Made by a program: the position numbers and the translations under genes. Shown here piece after piece: positions 24,437-33,495 of a DNA stretch of 64,000 nt (position 1 is its first letter; each line of letters starts with the position of its first letter). The notes under the pieces are model-generated. The model searched no databases and had not been told where the DNA came from. It was given only the letters and a program-made list of their open reading frames with translations. The stretch is from Chelativorans sp. J32 (GTDB lineage Bacteria; Pseudomonadota; Alphaproteobacteria; Rhizobiales; Rhizobiaceae), in assembly GCF_000518985.1 (NCBI RefSeq), contig NZ_JAEQ01000002.1, forward strand, positions 395,611 to 459,610, read 5' to 3'.

Positions 24437-27103
24437 TCAGAAGAAGCTCTTACGCTGCCACCACCCGGTTTTACGCGGAGGAGCTGCCTCACCGCCGCCT
24501 TCTCCCGTCGAAGTGACGACGGGTTCCTGCTTTTCGGATGTATTGGCAGCATTCCGGCGCGAAGGCTTGGGCCGAACTTCCTCGGTCTTCTCTTCGAACG
24601 CAGGTTCGGCCAGTGTTTCGGCCGCAGGAGCGGCTTCCTCTACAGCCGGGACTTCGGCAGTTTGCACGTTTTCCTCGGCTACCGCTTCCTTTTTGGCGCG
24701 CGGCTTCCGGCGCGGCTTCTTGGCCGGTTTCTCCTCAGCCGCAGGCTCTTCGACGGCAGGCTCTGCGTCGGTTGAAACCGCCTCCACAGGGCCCGCCGGC
24801 GCCGGCTCGGGCGCTGCGGCAGGCTCTTCCGCAGGGGCAGCCGCTACGGCTTCTTCCCCGTCATCTTCCTGCTTGACTTCAGCGTCCTCATCGCGGCGGT
24901 TCCGCTTGCCTCCGCGCTTCCCGCGGTGCCGCTTCTTGCGTGGCTCAGCTTCTCCGTCTTCGGCGGTGGTTTCAGCTTCCGCCTCAGCCGTGGCAATTGC
25001 CTCGGCTTCGGCTTCCGTCTCTTCTCCTTCTTCGGAGCCTTCGCTCGATTCGTCCGTTACCGCGGCGTGCGGCATGGCCTGCTCGACAGCGCGGTCCTTT
25101 CCGCCACGACGGCGGCGCCGGCGGCGGCGCTTGCGTCCGGGCGCGCCGGATTCCTCGGCGCTGGCATGCCTTTCCTCCTGCTCCTGCTCCTCCGCCTCTT
25201 CGGCGTAGGCCGTCTCCTCCACGTCGGGTTCCTCCTCCGGCACCGTCTGTACGGCGGCTTTGGGGGCGGGGGTGCGGGTAGAGGGCTGGCCCTTCACGAT
25301 CGCATAGTGCTGGGTGCCCAACTCCTCGTCGGTCTCGATAGTGATATTGACGCCGAAGCGGGTTTCCAGTTCGACAAGCGTCGTGCGTTTGTGGTTGAGA
25401 AGGTAAAGCGCCGTGGAGGTGGGCGTGCGCACGGTGATGTCGTGGCGCCCGTCCTTCAACAGATATTCCTCGATTGCGCGGACCACCATGAGAGCAACCG
25501 ACGAATCGGAGCGCACATGGCCGGCACCGCCGCAATGCGGGCATATCTGCATCGTGCTTTCCAGAACGCTCGAGCGGATGCGCTGGCGCGACATTTCCAG
25601 CAGGCCGAAATGCGAAATACGTCCCACCTGAATGCGGGCGCGATCGCTCTTCAGACATTCTTTGAGTCGCTTTTCGACCGCCCGGTTGTTCCGGTTCTCC
25701 TCCATATCGATGAAATCGATGACGATCAGGCCGGCAAGGTCACGCAAGCGAAGCTGGCGGGCAACCTCTTCCGCCGCCTCGAGATTGGTCTGGAGCGCGG
25801 TGTCCTCGATCGAATGCTCCTTGGTGGAGCGGCCGGAGTTCACGTCGATGGAGACGAGTGCTTCGGTCTGATTGATGATGATATAGCCGCCCGACTTCAA
25901 GGTCACCTGCGGCTGCAGCATCTTGTCGAGCTGCGCCTCAATGCCGTTGCGCGCAAAGATGGGGACGCTGTCACGATAAGGCTGCACGACCTTGGCGTGG
26001 CTGGGCATCAGCATCCGCATGAAATCCTTGGCCTCACGATAGGCTTCCTCGCCCGCCACCAGGATCTCGTCGATGTCCTTGTTGTAGAGGTCGCGTACCG
26101 CGCGCTTGATGAGGCTGCCTTCCTCATAGACAAGCGCGGGTGCAGTGGATTCGAGCGTCAGCGTGCGGACGCGTTCCCAGAGCCGCATCAGGTACTCGTA
26201 GTCGCGCTTGATCTCGGCCTTGGTCCGGTTGGCGCCCGCTGTACGCAGGATGACTCCCATGCCTTCCGGCACGTCCAGGCTTTTCACCACTTCCTTGAGC
26301 CGCTTGCGATCCTGCGGATTGGTGATCTTGCGCGAGATGCCGCCGCCGCGCGCCGTGTTCGGCATCAGCACGGAATAACGGCCTGCAAGCGAGAGATAAG
26401 TGGTCAGGGCTGCGCCCTTGCTGCCGCGCTCCTCCTTGACCACCTGAACCAGCATGATCTGGCGGCGCTTGATGACTTCCTGGATCTTGTAGTTGCGGCG
26501 CACGGGGTGGCGGCGATTCTGCGCTTCATCAAGCGCATCCTCTGCACCGACCGTGTCGACTTCGTCCGAACCGTTGGATTCCTCCGAGCCGTTTCCATTC
26601 GATTCGTCTGAACCGTTGCCGTTCAGCTCCTCGGACCCATTGTCTGACGCGTGCGGCTCGGAAACCGCATCGCCCTTGACGACTTCGGCCTGCGCCCGTT
26701 CCTTGTTGTCGGCGGAAGCTTCCTCGGCCTTCGCGTCACGGCGATCCCCGCGGCGACGCTTCTTACCGCGCCCGCCCTGTGCTTCACCTTCCTCCGCCTC
26801 GTCTGCAGCGCGCGCTTCCTCAGCTTCTGCCTGCAGCAGCGCCTGCCGGTCAGCGACGGGGATCTGGTAGTAGTCGGGGTGGATTTCGCTGAAGGCGAGG
26901 AACCCGTGCCGGTTTCCTCCATATTCAACGAACGCAGCCTGTAACGAAGGTTCTACGCGGGTCACCCGCGCCAGATAAATATTTCCTCTGAGCTGCTTCT
27001 TGTCTTGTGATTCGAAATCGAACTCTTCGATACGATTACCGCGCAGGACGACAACGCGGGTTTCCTCCGGGTGGGAGGCGTCCATCAGCATTTTGTTTGC
27101 CAT
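24437..27103 (-). CDS. rne: Ribonuclease E/G
   Basis: This is the central endonuclease of mRNA decay and rRNA processing. It has 888 residues from the ATG at 27103, after GGGGAG. The S1 domain starts at about 35 (KKQLRGNIYLARVTRVEPSLQAAFVEYG). It is split by a charged insertion of roughly 120 residues with NGNGSDESNGNGSEESNG repeats, then resumes at QEVIKRRQIMLVQVVKEERGSKGAALTT in part. The catalytic DNase-I-like part has INVNSGR-type sequence (SIDVNSGRSTKE) and GLIVIDFIDME. The Zn link is CPHC. About the last 270 residues are Glu/Arg/Ala-rich and disordered, expected to scaffold the degradosome. In alphaproteobacteria the S1 insertion is a known trait. Confidence 0.96.
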   Translation of the reverse strand: MANKMLMDASHPEETRVVVLRGNRIEEFDFESQDKKQLRGNIYLARVTRVEPSLQAAFVEYGGNRHGFLAFSEIHPDYYQIPVADRQALLQAEAEEARAADEAEEGEAQGGRGKKRRRGDRRDAKAEEASADNKERAQAEVVKGDAVSEPHASDNGSEELNGNGSDESNGNGSEESNGSDEVDTVGAEDALDEAQNRRHPVRRNYKIQEVIKRRQIMLVQVVKEERGSKGAALTTYLSLAGRYSVLMPNTARGGGISRKITNPQDRKRLKEVVKSLDVPEGMGVILRTAGANRTKAEIKRDYEYLMRLWERVRTLTLESTAPALVYEEGSLIKRAVRDLYNKDIDEILVAGEEAYREAKDFMRMLMPSHAKVVQPYRDSVPIFARNGIEAQLDKMLQPQVTLKSGGYIIINQTEALVSIDVNSGRSTKEHSIEDTALQTNLEAAEEVARQLRLRDLAGLIVIDFIDMEENRNNRAVEKRLKECLKSDRARIQVGRISHFGLLEMSRQRIRSSVLESTMQICPHCGGAGHVRSDSSVALMVVRAIEEYLLKDGRHDITVRTPTSTALYLLNHKRTTLVELETRFGVNITIETDEELGTQHYAIVKGQPSTRTPAPKAAVQTVPEEEPDVEETAYAEEAEEQEQEERHASAEESGAPGRKRRRRRRRRGGKDRAVEQAMPHAAVTDESSEGSEEGEETEAEAEAIATAEAEAETTAEDGEAEPRKKRHRGKRGGKRNRRDEDAEVKQEDDGEEAVAAAPAEEPAAAPEPAPAGPVEAVSTDAEPAVEEPAAEEKPAKKPRRKPRAKKEAVAEENVQTAEVPAVEEAAPAAETLAEPAFEEKTEEVRPKPSRRNAANTSEKQEPVVTSTGEGGGEAAPPRKTGWWQRKSFF

Positions 27104-27658
27104 AAAGTCTTTTCTCCCCGGCAGGAATCCTCCGCCGGGCGGGGGCATTCAACCTCCCCGCCGCGCCGCTCTGGGATCCTATGCCGGATAATTTGATGCC
27201 TGCCGGTCCCGGCTTTGGAGCAGAAGAATGCCGGACCGCCGCCAAATCGCTGCGGATTCTCCCGGGGCTACTCCTCACTGCGCTCAACGCCATAGCATCG
27301 CCTGGCAGGACCGTTTCAACCAAGACCCGGATCGCCGGGCCGCCTTTTGCTCGTTTTGAGCCGGCACGGGAACATTCCCGGCCGTTTCCTCGCTTAAGGG
27401 TTCCGGCCAAGCCGCAAACACCTTGAGAAATCCTTTGAGCCATCATCCGCGCCGGCATTGCGCTACGGAAACTCACCGCCAACCCTATTCTTTCAGGGGG
27501 CGACTCCGTGGATAAGACGCCACGATGGTTCAAAATCGCTTTTATGATTTGACACCGTCCATGGCAACCCTGAAATCACATAGGGCATCCTTGCCTTGAA
27601 GCGGCCCAAAGCCTCGGCTAACGCGCATCTTTCCGACTGCCAACGAGTGGGGACTTAC
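27104..27658. other. 555-nt divergent intergenic region between rne and amiC
   Basis: I see no convincing gene here; the short open frames lack ribosome sites and conserved features. It must hold the rne promoter and probably a long rne leader. rne leaders are used for autoregulation in other bacteria, but no such structure can be proved here. A candidate amiC promoter is at 27549. Confidence 0.6.
27549..27577 (+). promoter_or_regulatory. Candidate promoter of amiC
   Basis: TTGACA at 27549-27554 is a perfect -35. Seventeen bases later comes GAAATC, a weak -10. If real, a TTG start at 27596 would have almost no leader, which favours the GTG at 27659 as the amiC start. Confidence 0.35.
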
Positions 27659-28921
27659 GTGGCGGAACAATCGACACCGATAAGCGTGCCAGCGCTTGGC
27701 GCCCGGCAGGAAGCACTGCGCAGGCAGTTCGCTTGCGGCCGTCTTGTTCTCTTCGCCATCTTCTCGGTGCTGGTGTTCTTTAGCGTTTCGGCCCGCGCGC
27801 AGGCACCCCAGCCGCTCGTGGCTTACGAATATACGATCGCCGGAGATGAGAATCGCGTGCGAATCGTGCTCAATTTCGACCGGGAGCCAAAAGTAAGCTG
27901 GTTTCTTCTTCGCGCGCCGCACCGCCTTGTCGTAGACCTTCCCGAGACGGAGTTCAGCATAGAGGAGCAGGAAGCAGAGCCTAGAGGCTTGATCTCTCGA
28001 GTGCGTTATGGCCGGATGACGCAAGGCCATTCCCGAATGATCTATACAATGCCGGGTCCGTTCAAGGTCGAAGAGGTTTCTGTTCTGAAGAACGAAAGCT
28101 CGCCGGGACATCGGCTGATCGTCGACATCGTCTCTGCCTCGGAAAGCGCTTTCGAAGCGGCCATGCGCGAACGTCTCAATATTGCTCCCGAGGCGGGAAC
28201 GGCAACGAATGCCCCGGCGCGCAAACCCAAGGAGGATCGGTTCACCATCGCCCTCGATCCCGGCCATGGGGGCATCGACGGCGGTGCGCGCGGCGTCAGC
28301 GGAACCTTCGAGAAGACGATCACGCTCTCCTTCGCCAAGGAACTCAAGGACCGATTGGAGGAAACCGGTAAGTATAATGTCGTGCTTACCAGAAGCGAGG
28401 ACGTCTTCCTGAGGTTGGACGAGCGTGTACGAATCGCGCGCGAGAACGAAGCCGACCTTTTGATATCGATCCATGCCGATGCGATTTCGATGCGCAATTT
28501 TCGCGGAGCCACCATCTATACGCTTTCGGACCGGGCTTCGGACGCGGAAGCGGCCGCGACGGCCGCCCGCGAAAACCTATCGGACGAAATCGCCGGGCTG
28601 ACGGTCGAGGAGGAGCAGGACCACGTTACCGACATCCTTTTCGACCTCATTCGCCGCGAAACCCATGCTTTTTCGATTCACTTCGCCCGCACCCTGCTCG
28701 ATGAGCTGAGTGACACGGTGCATCTCGTCGGCAATCCGCTTCGTTCCGCCGGGTTTCTCGTCCTCAAGGCACCGGACGTGCCTTCCGTTCTCGTGGAACT
28801 CGGCTATCTCTCGAATGCGGAAGACGAGAAGCAGATGCAGGATCCTGCCTGGCGGGCGAAGGCCGTGGAATCCATATTTGACGCGATCAATATATTCGCA
28901 GCTGCACGAGCGGGAGGGTAG
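27659..28921 (+). CDS. amiC: N-acetylmuramoyl-L-alanine amidase (AmiC-type)
   Basis: The enzyme cuts the amide between MurNAc and the stem peptide, needed for daughter-cell separation. It has about 420 residues from a GTG at 27659; a TTG at 27596 is possible. A signal peptide (LVLFAIFSVLVFFSVSARAQA in part) leads to an AMIN domain (about 55-150: VRIVLNFDREPKVSWFLL). The zinc amidase_3 domain follows: IALDPGHGGIDGGARG, SLSFAKELKD-type, the Zn His in ISIHADAIS, and the catalytic Glu in VLVELGYLSN. An insert between DPGHGG and the C-terminal motif (TVEEEQDHVTDIL) is the autoinhibitory-helix region of division amidases. mrcA follows, as in other rhizobia. Confidence 0.93.
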   Translation: MAEQSTPISVPALGARQEALRRQFACGRLVLFAIFSVLVFFSVSARAQAPQPLVAYEYTIAGDENRVRIVLNFDREPKVSWFLLRAPHRLVVDLPETEFSIEEQEAEPRGLISRVRYGRMTQGHSRMIYTMPGPFKVEEVSVLKNESSPGHRLIVDIVSASESAFEAAMRERLNIAPEAGTATNAPARKPKEDRFTIALDPGHGGIDGGARGVSGTFEKTITLSFAKELKDRLEETGKYNVVLTRSEDVFLRLDERVRIARENEADLLISIHADAISMRNFRGATIYTLSDRASDAEAAATAARENLSDEIAGLTVEEEQDHVTDILFDLIRRETHAFSIHFARTLLDELSDTVHLVGNPLRSAGFLVLKAPDVPSVLVELGYLSNAEDEKQMQDPAWRAKAVESIFDAINIFAAARAGG

Positions 28922-29118
28922 TGGATCGTTGCAATCAGACAACGCTCTCGATTCTTTTCGCATCGATAGATGATAATGACTGGCCCCTTGCCCAATTTTG
29001 CTCACAAGACCCCGGCAGGGGATGAACGCTGTTGTCGTGATTTCACCTCCCGGTGCTTATGGTGGTATCATCGCAAGGCGAGGAGTAGCCGGGCAAAGCC
29101 GGTCACACTGGAGCGAGC

Positions 29119-31575
29119 ATGTTACGTCTCTTAGGATATTTTTTCGGTATTGGCATTGTCTTCGCGCTTATTGCTGCTGCCGGCGTGGCACTTTATGTCG
29201 GCGACCTTGCGAAGGATCTGCCCGACTATGAGGTGCTGGCAAAATACGAACCGCCCGTGATGACCCGCGTCCACGCGTCCGACGGCTCGCTGATGGCGGA
29301 GTTCGCGCGGGAGCGGCGCCTCTACCTTCCGATCAAGGCCATTCCGGACCGGGTGAAGGCCGCATTCCTGTCGGCTGAAGACAAGAGCTTCTACTCCCAT
29401 CCCGGCATAGACGTTTCGGGCCTGTTCAGGGCTGTCGTAACCAATGTGCAGAATTTCGGTTCCGGACGCAGGCCGGTCGGCGCGTCGACCATCACCCAGC
29501 AGGTGGCCAAGAATTTCCTTCTCACTTCCGACCAGACGATCGACCGGAAGATCAAGGAGATGATTCTCTCCTTCCGCATCGAGCAGGCCTATTCGAAGGA
29601 CCGTATCCTCGAACTCTATCTCAACGAGATTTTCTTCGGTCTCGGATCTTACGGCATCGCCGGAGCTGCGCTTGCCTATTACGACAAGCCGGTGTCGGAG
29701 CTTACCATCGCTGAGGCCGCATATCTCGCCGCCCTGCCGAAGGGCCCTTCCAACTACCATCCCTTCCGACATACCGACCGCGCCCTCGAACGCCGCAACT
29801 GGGTGATCGATCAGATGCGGGTCAACGGCTACATCACGGCAAGGGAGGCTGAAGAGGCGAAGGCGACCGGGCTTGATGTAAGGCCGCGTCAGCGTGGAAA
29901 CTATCTTGCCGGTTCGGAATATTTCACGGAAGAGGTTCGGCGCGAACTCATCTCCCGGTATGGCGAGGACGCACTTTACGAGGGCGGCCTCTATGTGCGC
30001 ACGACGCTCGATCCCAAGCTGCAGATTTTCGCGCAGGAGGCGCTCCGGCACGGGCTCATGAAATACGATAATTTGCGCGGTTATCGCGGGCCGGTGGATC
30101 AGATCGACGTTTCCGGCGACTGGGGCGAGGCTCTGTCCAAAGTATCCGGCTTGAGCGATGTGCAAGAATGGCATCTGGCTGTGGTGCTCGAAGCGAACGG
30201 CAATGATGTGAAGATCGGTTTGCAGCCCGGCCGTGAGATTTCCGGCGAACTGTCCAAGGAGCGCGAGACCGGCACCATCGATACGAAGGATATCGGTTGG
30301 GTCCTTCGTCACCTGGTGGACGGCAAGCTGCTGAAGGCGAAGTCTCTGGAGGGCGTGTTCAAGCCCGGCGATGTCATTTACGTCGAACGGGCAGCCGAGG
30401 AGAGCGACAAATGGCTGGTGCGGCAGGCGCCGGCGATTGGTGGCGCGCTGGTCGCGATGGACCCGCATACGGGGCGCGTTCTCGCTATGGCCGGCGGGTT
30501 CTCCTATGCGGCGTCGGAGTTCAATCGCGCCACGCAGGCTTATCGCCAGCCGGGTTCCGCCTTCAAGCCGATCATCTATGCCGCCGCGCTCGACAATGGC
30601 TACACGCCTGCCTCGGTGGTAATGGACGGGCCGCTTACCATTCATATCGGCAATCAGGTTTGGGAGCCGAAGAATTATGGCGGCGAGTTCGGGGGACCTT
30701 CGACCCTGCGCACCGGCATCGAGCGCTCCCGCAATCTGATGACGGTGCGGCTCGCCCAGGATATGGGCATGGATCTGGTTGCCGAATATGCCGAGCGTTT
30801 CGGTGTCTATGACGACATGCCCGAACACATCGCCATGTCCCTGGGTTCGGGTGAGACCACGGTCATGCGGATGGTCACCGCCTATGCGATCATGGCCAAT
30901 GGAGGCAAGCACATCCAGCCTTCCCTGGTGGACCGCATCCAAGATCGCTACGGAAAGACGGTCTTCAAGCACGACCGGCGCGAATGCGAGGGCTGCACGG
31001 CCGACGAATGGCGCAATCAGCCCGAGGCGCAGCTGGTAGACAATCGCGAGCAGGTGCTCGACCCGATGACGGCCTATCAGATCACCTCCATGATGGAGGG
31101 AGTGGTGGAGCGGGGCACGGCGAGAACGATTGCCGAGCTGGGCCGCCCTATCGCGGGCAAGACCGGCACCACCAATGATGAGAAGGATGCCTGGTTCATC
31201 GGCTATACGCCTGATCTGGTCGTGGGCGTCTTCATGGGTTACGACCAGCCGCGGCCCATGGGCAAAGGGGCGACCGGAAGCGGTCTGGCTGCGCCGATCT
31301 TCAAGGAATTCATGGCGGATGCGCTGAAGGACATGCGCCCTGTCGATTTCCAGGTCCCCGAGGGGATGCAACTTGTCGCCATCGATCGCAAGACTGGCAT
31401 GCGCGCCCCGGAAGGGGCACCGGGTACCATCTTGGAAGCCTTCAAGCCTGGGACCGGGCCTGCGGACAGCTATTGGGTTATCGGCATGGAAAGCAGCCAG
31501 GTGAGCACAGGCGCAAGCAATATCTCGCCTGAGGCGAATCGAGCGATTACCACGGGAGCTGGCGGCCTCTTCTGA
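29119..31575 (+). CDS. mrcA: Penicillin-binding protein 1A
   Basis: This is a class A PBP that polymerises and crosslinks peptidoglycan. It has 818 residues. A membrane anchor lies at about 5-25 (GYFFGIGIVFALIAAAGVALYV). The glycosyltransferase domain has Glu87 in SAEDKSFYSHPG, then GASTITQQVAKN and EIFFGLGSYGIAGAALAYY. A middle OB-like domain follows. The transpeptidase has the SxxK serine (S480, in GSAFKP), SRN (IERSRNLMTV) and KTGTT (K681). Start and length match the alphaproteobacterial MrcA/PonA. It lies 197 nt after amiC and ends at a terminator-like hairpin at 31600. Confidence 0.97.
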   Translation: MLRLLGYFFGIGIVFALIAAAGVALYVGDLAKDLPDYEVLAKYEPPVMTRVHASDGSLMAEFARERRLYLPIKAIPDRVKAAFLSAEDKSFYSHPGIDVSGLFRAVVTNVQNFGSGRRPVGASTITQQVAKNFLLTSDQTIDRKIKEMILSFRIEQAYSKDRILELYLNEIFFGLGSYGIAGAALAYYDKPVSELTIAEAAYLAALPKGPSNYHPFRHTDRALERRNWVIDQMRVNGYITAREAEEAKATGLDVRPRQRGNYLAGSEYFTEEVRRELISRYGEDALYEGGLYVRTTLDPKLQIFAQEALRHGLMKYDNLRGYRGPVDQIDVSGDWGEALSKVSGLSDVQEWHLAVVLEANGNDVKIGLQPGREISGELSKERETGTIDTKDIGWVLRHLVDGKLLKAKSLEGVFKPGDVIYVERAAEESDKWLVRQAPAIGGALVAMDPHTGRVLAMAGGFSYAASEFNRATQAYRQPGSAFKPIIYAAALDNGYTPASVVMDGPLTIHIGNQVWEPKNYGGEFGGPSTLRTGIERSRNLMTVRLAQDMGMDLVAEYAERFGVYDDMPEHIAMSLGSGETTVMRMVTAYAIMANGGKHIQPSLVDRIQDRYGKTVFKHDRRECEGCTADEWRNQPEAQLVDNREQVLDPMTAYQITSMMEGVVERGTARTIAELGRPIAGKTGTTNDEKDAWFIGYTPDLVVGVFMGYDQPRPMGKGATGSGLAAPIFKEFMADALKDMRPVDFQVPEGMQLVAIDRKTGMRAPEGAPGTILEAFKPGTGPADSYWVIGMESSQVSTGASNISPEANRAITTGAGGLF

Positions 31576-31599
31576 CCGCCTACAACCTCTTTTCAAAAA

Positions 31600-31635
31600 C
31601 CGGCTCCCAAAAGGGGGCCGGGTGCATTAGATATT
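31600..31635 (+). terminator. Terminator after mrcA
   Basis: CCGGCTCCC / GGGGGCCGG form a 9-bp stem with one G-T pair and an AAAA loop, 25 nt after the stop. A short spacer and an AT-rich tract (GATATTTTTAG) follow. Confidence 0.55.
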
Positions 31636-31662
31636 TTTAGTTTAATTTTAGTGGGTTAAGCT

Positions 31663-32097
31663 ATGTCCAATCATATTTTCATCGCAGCTTCTGCCGTCGT
31701 TTTCTCAGCCTGTGCCGCGCTTCCACTGCTTGCCAAGGAAGAGACGCGGATCCAGGCCACGGAGATCTTAAAGAGCGAGCAGACGGTTCTGGAGCAGCCG
31801 ATCCGTTATCCCGAAGGCCAGGCGAGGATAACAAGCGTTCTCCTCACGCTCGAGCCGGGGCAAGAAACGGGGATGCATATCCATAGGGTTCCTGTCTTTG
31901 GGTATATGGTCGAGGGCGAACTCACGGTCGATTACGGAGAGAAGGGCGTTCGTGTCTATAAGGCCGGAGATGCCGTGATGGAGGCGGTTGATTGGCCGCA
32001 TAACGAGGTGAACAAGACAAATGCCCCGGTCAAGATTCTCGCCGTGTTCATGGGTGCGGAAGGCGTATCGAACACCGAGCCGGTACCTCCGCAATAA
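31663..32097 (+). CDS. Secreted cupin-domain protein
   Basis: The protein has 144 residues with a likely signal peptide (IFIAASAVVFSACAALPLLAK) and one cupin domain: GQETGMHIHRVPVFGYMVEGELTVDYGEKGVRVYKAGDAVMEAVDWPHNEVNKT in segments. The two cupin motifs keep His residues of a metal site (GMHIHRVPVFGY..E and PHN). The enzymatic activity and ligand are unknown. In many rhizobia mrcA is followed directly by prfB, so this gene may be an insertion into a conserved order. It has its own AT-rich upstream region and a weak ribosome site. Confidence 0.78.
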   Translation: MSNHIFIAASAVVFSACAALPLLAKEETRIQATEILKSEQTVLEQPIRYPEGQARITSVLLTLEPGQETGMHIHRVPVFGYMVEGELTVDYGEKGVRVYKAGDAVMEAVDWPHNEVNKTNAPVKILAVFMGAEGVSNTEPVPPQ

Positions 32098-32171
32098 TAG
32101 GCGGGCAAGTCCCTGATCGCCGACGCTCCGTCACTTTACAGGCGAGGTCTTCATCCATAAGTTCCGGCCGG

Positions 32172-32191
32172 GCACGGCTGAGAGGCCGTGC
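32172..32191 (+). other. Hairpin in the prfB leader
   Basis: GCACGGC and GCCGTGC form a perfect 7-bp stem around TGAGAG, 23 nt before the prfB ATG. There is no T-run. Its role is unknown; it may simply be the end of the cupin transcript. Confidence 0.35.
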
Positions 32192-32214
32192 GACAATTAA
32201 AGAAAGAAGACATC

Positions 32215-33346
32215 ATGCGTGCGGAAACCGCAAATCTAATCGACGAAATCAGGCAGGCCATAAGCCTGCTGAGGAGGTATCTTTGACTGGGACGAGGCGG
32301 TAAAACGACTCGATTACCTCAATTCGCGTGCCGAGGATGGTCAACTGTGGAACGATCCGCAGGAGGCCCAGAAGCTGATGCGCGAACGCCAGTCCCTCGA
32401 AGAAAACATCAATGCGATCAACGGGCTTTCGCGAGCTCTTGACGATAATGTCGAGCTGATCAAGCTGGGCGAGGAAGAGGGCGACGAGGCGATCGTCGAG
32501 GAGGCGGAAGCATCCATCCGCTCCCTGCGGGGCGAGATCGCGGCGCGGCAGATCGAGACGCTTCTTTCGGGCGAGGCTGACGCGAACGATACCTATCTTG
32601 AGATCCACGCCGGCGCGGGCGGTACGGAAAGCCAGGACTGGGCTTCCATGCTGCTGCGCATGTACACGCGCTGGGCGGAGCGGCGGGGCATGAAGGTCGA
32701 GGTGCTGGAGGTTCATGACGGGGAAGAAGCCGGCATCAAATCGGCGACCATCCTCGTTCACGGCCACAACGCCTATGGCTGGTTGAAGACGGAATCAGGC
32801 GTGCATAGGCTCGTGCGCATCTCGCCCTTCGACAGCAATGCGCGCCGGCACACCTCCTTCGCAAGCGTCTGGGTCTATCCAGTCATCGATGATTCGATCG
32901 AGATCGAGATTCCTGAGTCAGAGGTGCGGATCGATACCTATCGCTCCTCGGGCGCAGGCGGCCAGCATGTGAACACGACCGACTCGGCTGTGCGCATTAC
33001 CCATATACCGACCGGCATCGCCGTCGCCTGCCAGCAGGAGCGATCGCAGCATAAGAATCGCGCGAAGGCGTGGGAGATGCTGCGTGCGAGGCTCTACGAA
33101 CTTGAGCTCCAGAAGCGCGAGGAGGCGGCGAACGCCACGGAAGCCACAAAGGGCGAGATCGGGTGGGGACATCAGATCCGTTCCTATGTGCTGCAACCTT
33201 ACCAGCTTGTGAAGGATCTGCGCACCGGCGTCGAAAGCCCCAGTCCGCAGGACGTGCTCGACGGCGAATTGGACGAGTTCATGAAGGCTTCGCTTTCCCA
33301 GCGGGTCAGCGGGGGCTCGCCGGCGGATGTTGCGGATATTGACTGA
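32215..33346 (+). CDS. prfB: Peptide chain release factor 2, with programmed +1 frameshift
   Basis: RF2 ends translation at UAA and UGA. The gene starts at ATG 32215 and reads 23 codons to an in-frame TGA at 32284-32286. The site reads AGGAGG TAT CTT TGA C, the classical RF2 recoding signal. The internal Shine-Dalgarno-like AGGAGG sits three bases before the CTT slippery codon. After a +1 slip the reading continues with GAC at 32285 to 33346, giving 376 residues. The product has the UGA-reading SPF motif (ISPFDSN) and the catalytic GGQ ([17 protein letters not shown]). Low RF2 raises frameshifting, so the factor controls its own synthesis. This is not a pseudogene. Confidence 0.97.
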
Positions 33347-33432
33347 AGACCTACGCCGTAAGTGTGTGTGAAGGCCTCGAAAACCATAATTCGATTTCAG
33401 GCCTGTAGCTGTCGTGACGGTGCTGTATAGCT

Positions 33433-33463
33433 GGTCGGAGCCAACGGGAAGTGGGCTCCGACC
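33433..33463 (+). other. Hairpin before glmS
   Basis: GGTCGGAGCC and GGCTCCGACC form a perfect 10-bp stem with an 11-nt loop, ending 32 nt before the glmS ATG. No T-run follows. It could be a weak prfB terminator or a leader structure of glmS. Confidence 0.4.
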
Positions 33464-33495
33464 GTTCACTGCGCGGTATTCCGAAGGGGATGGGA

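Noticed and set aside
24926..26611. A 561-codon plus-strand open frame opposite rne
   Set aside because: It is antisense to the conserved RNase E core and low in recognisable features.
29131..31596. An 821-codon minus-strand open frame opposite mrcA
   Set aside because: It mirrors mrcA codon by codon and has no ribosome site or domain; mrcA is unambiguous.
32215..32286. A broken or pseudogene prfB
   Set aside because: The TGA sits in the canonical RF2 frameshift signal, and the rest of the protein, including GGQ and SPF, is intact.
33347..33495. A glmS ribozyme
   Set aside because: The region is too short and lacks the expected pseudoknot core; the ribozyme is a Gram-positive trait.
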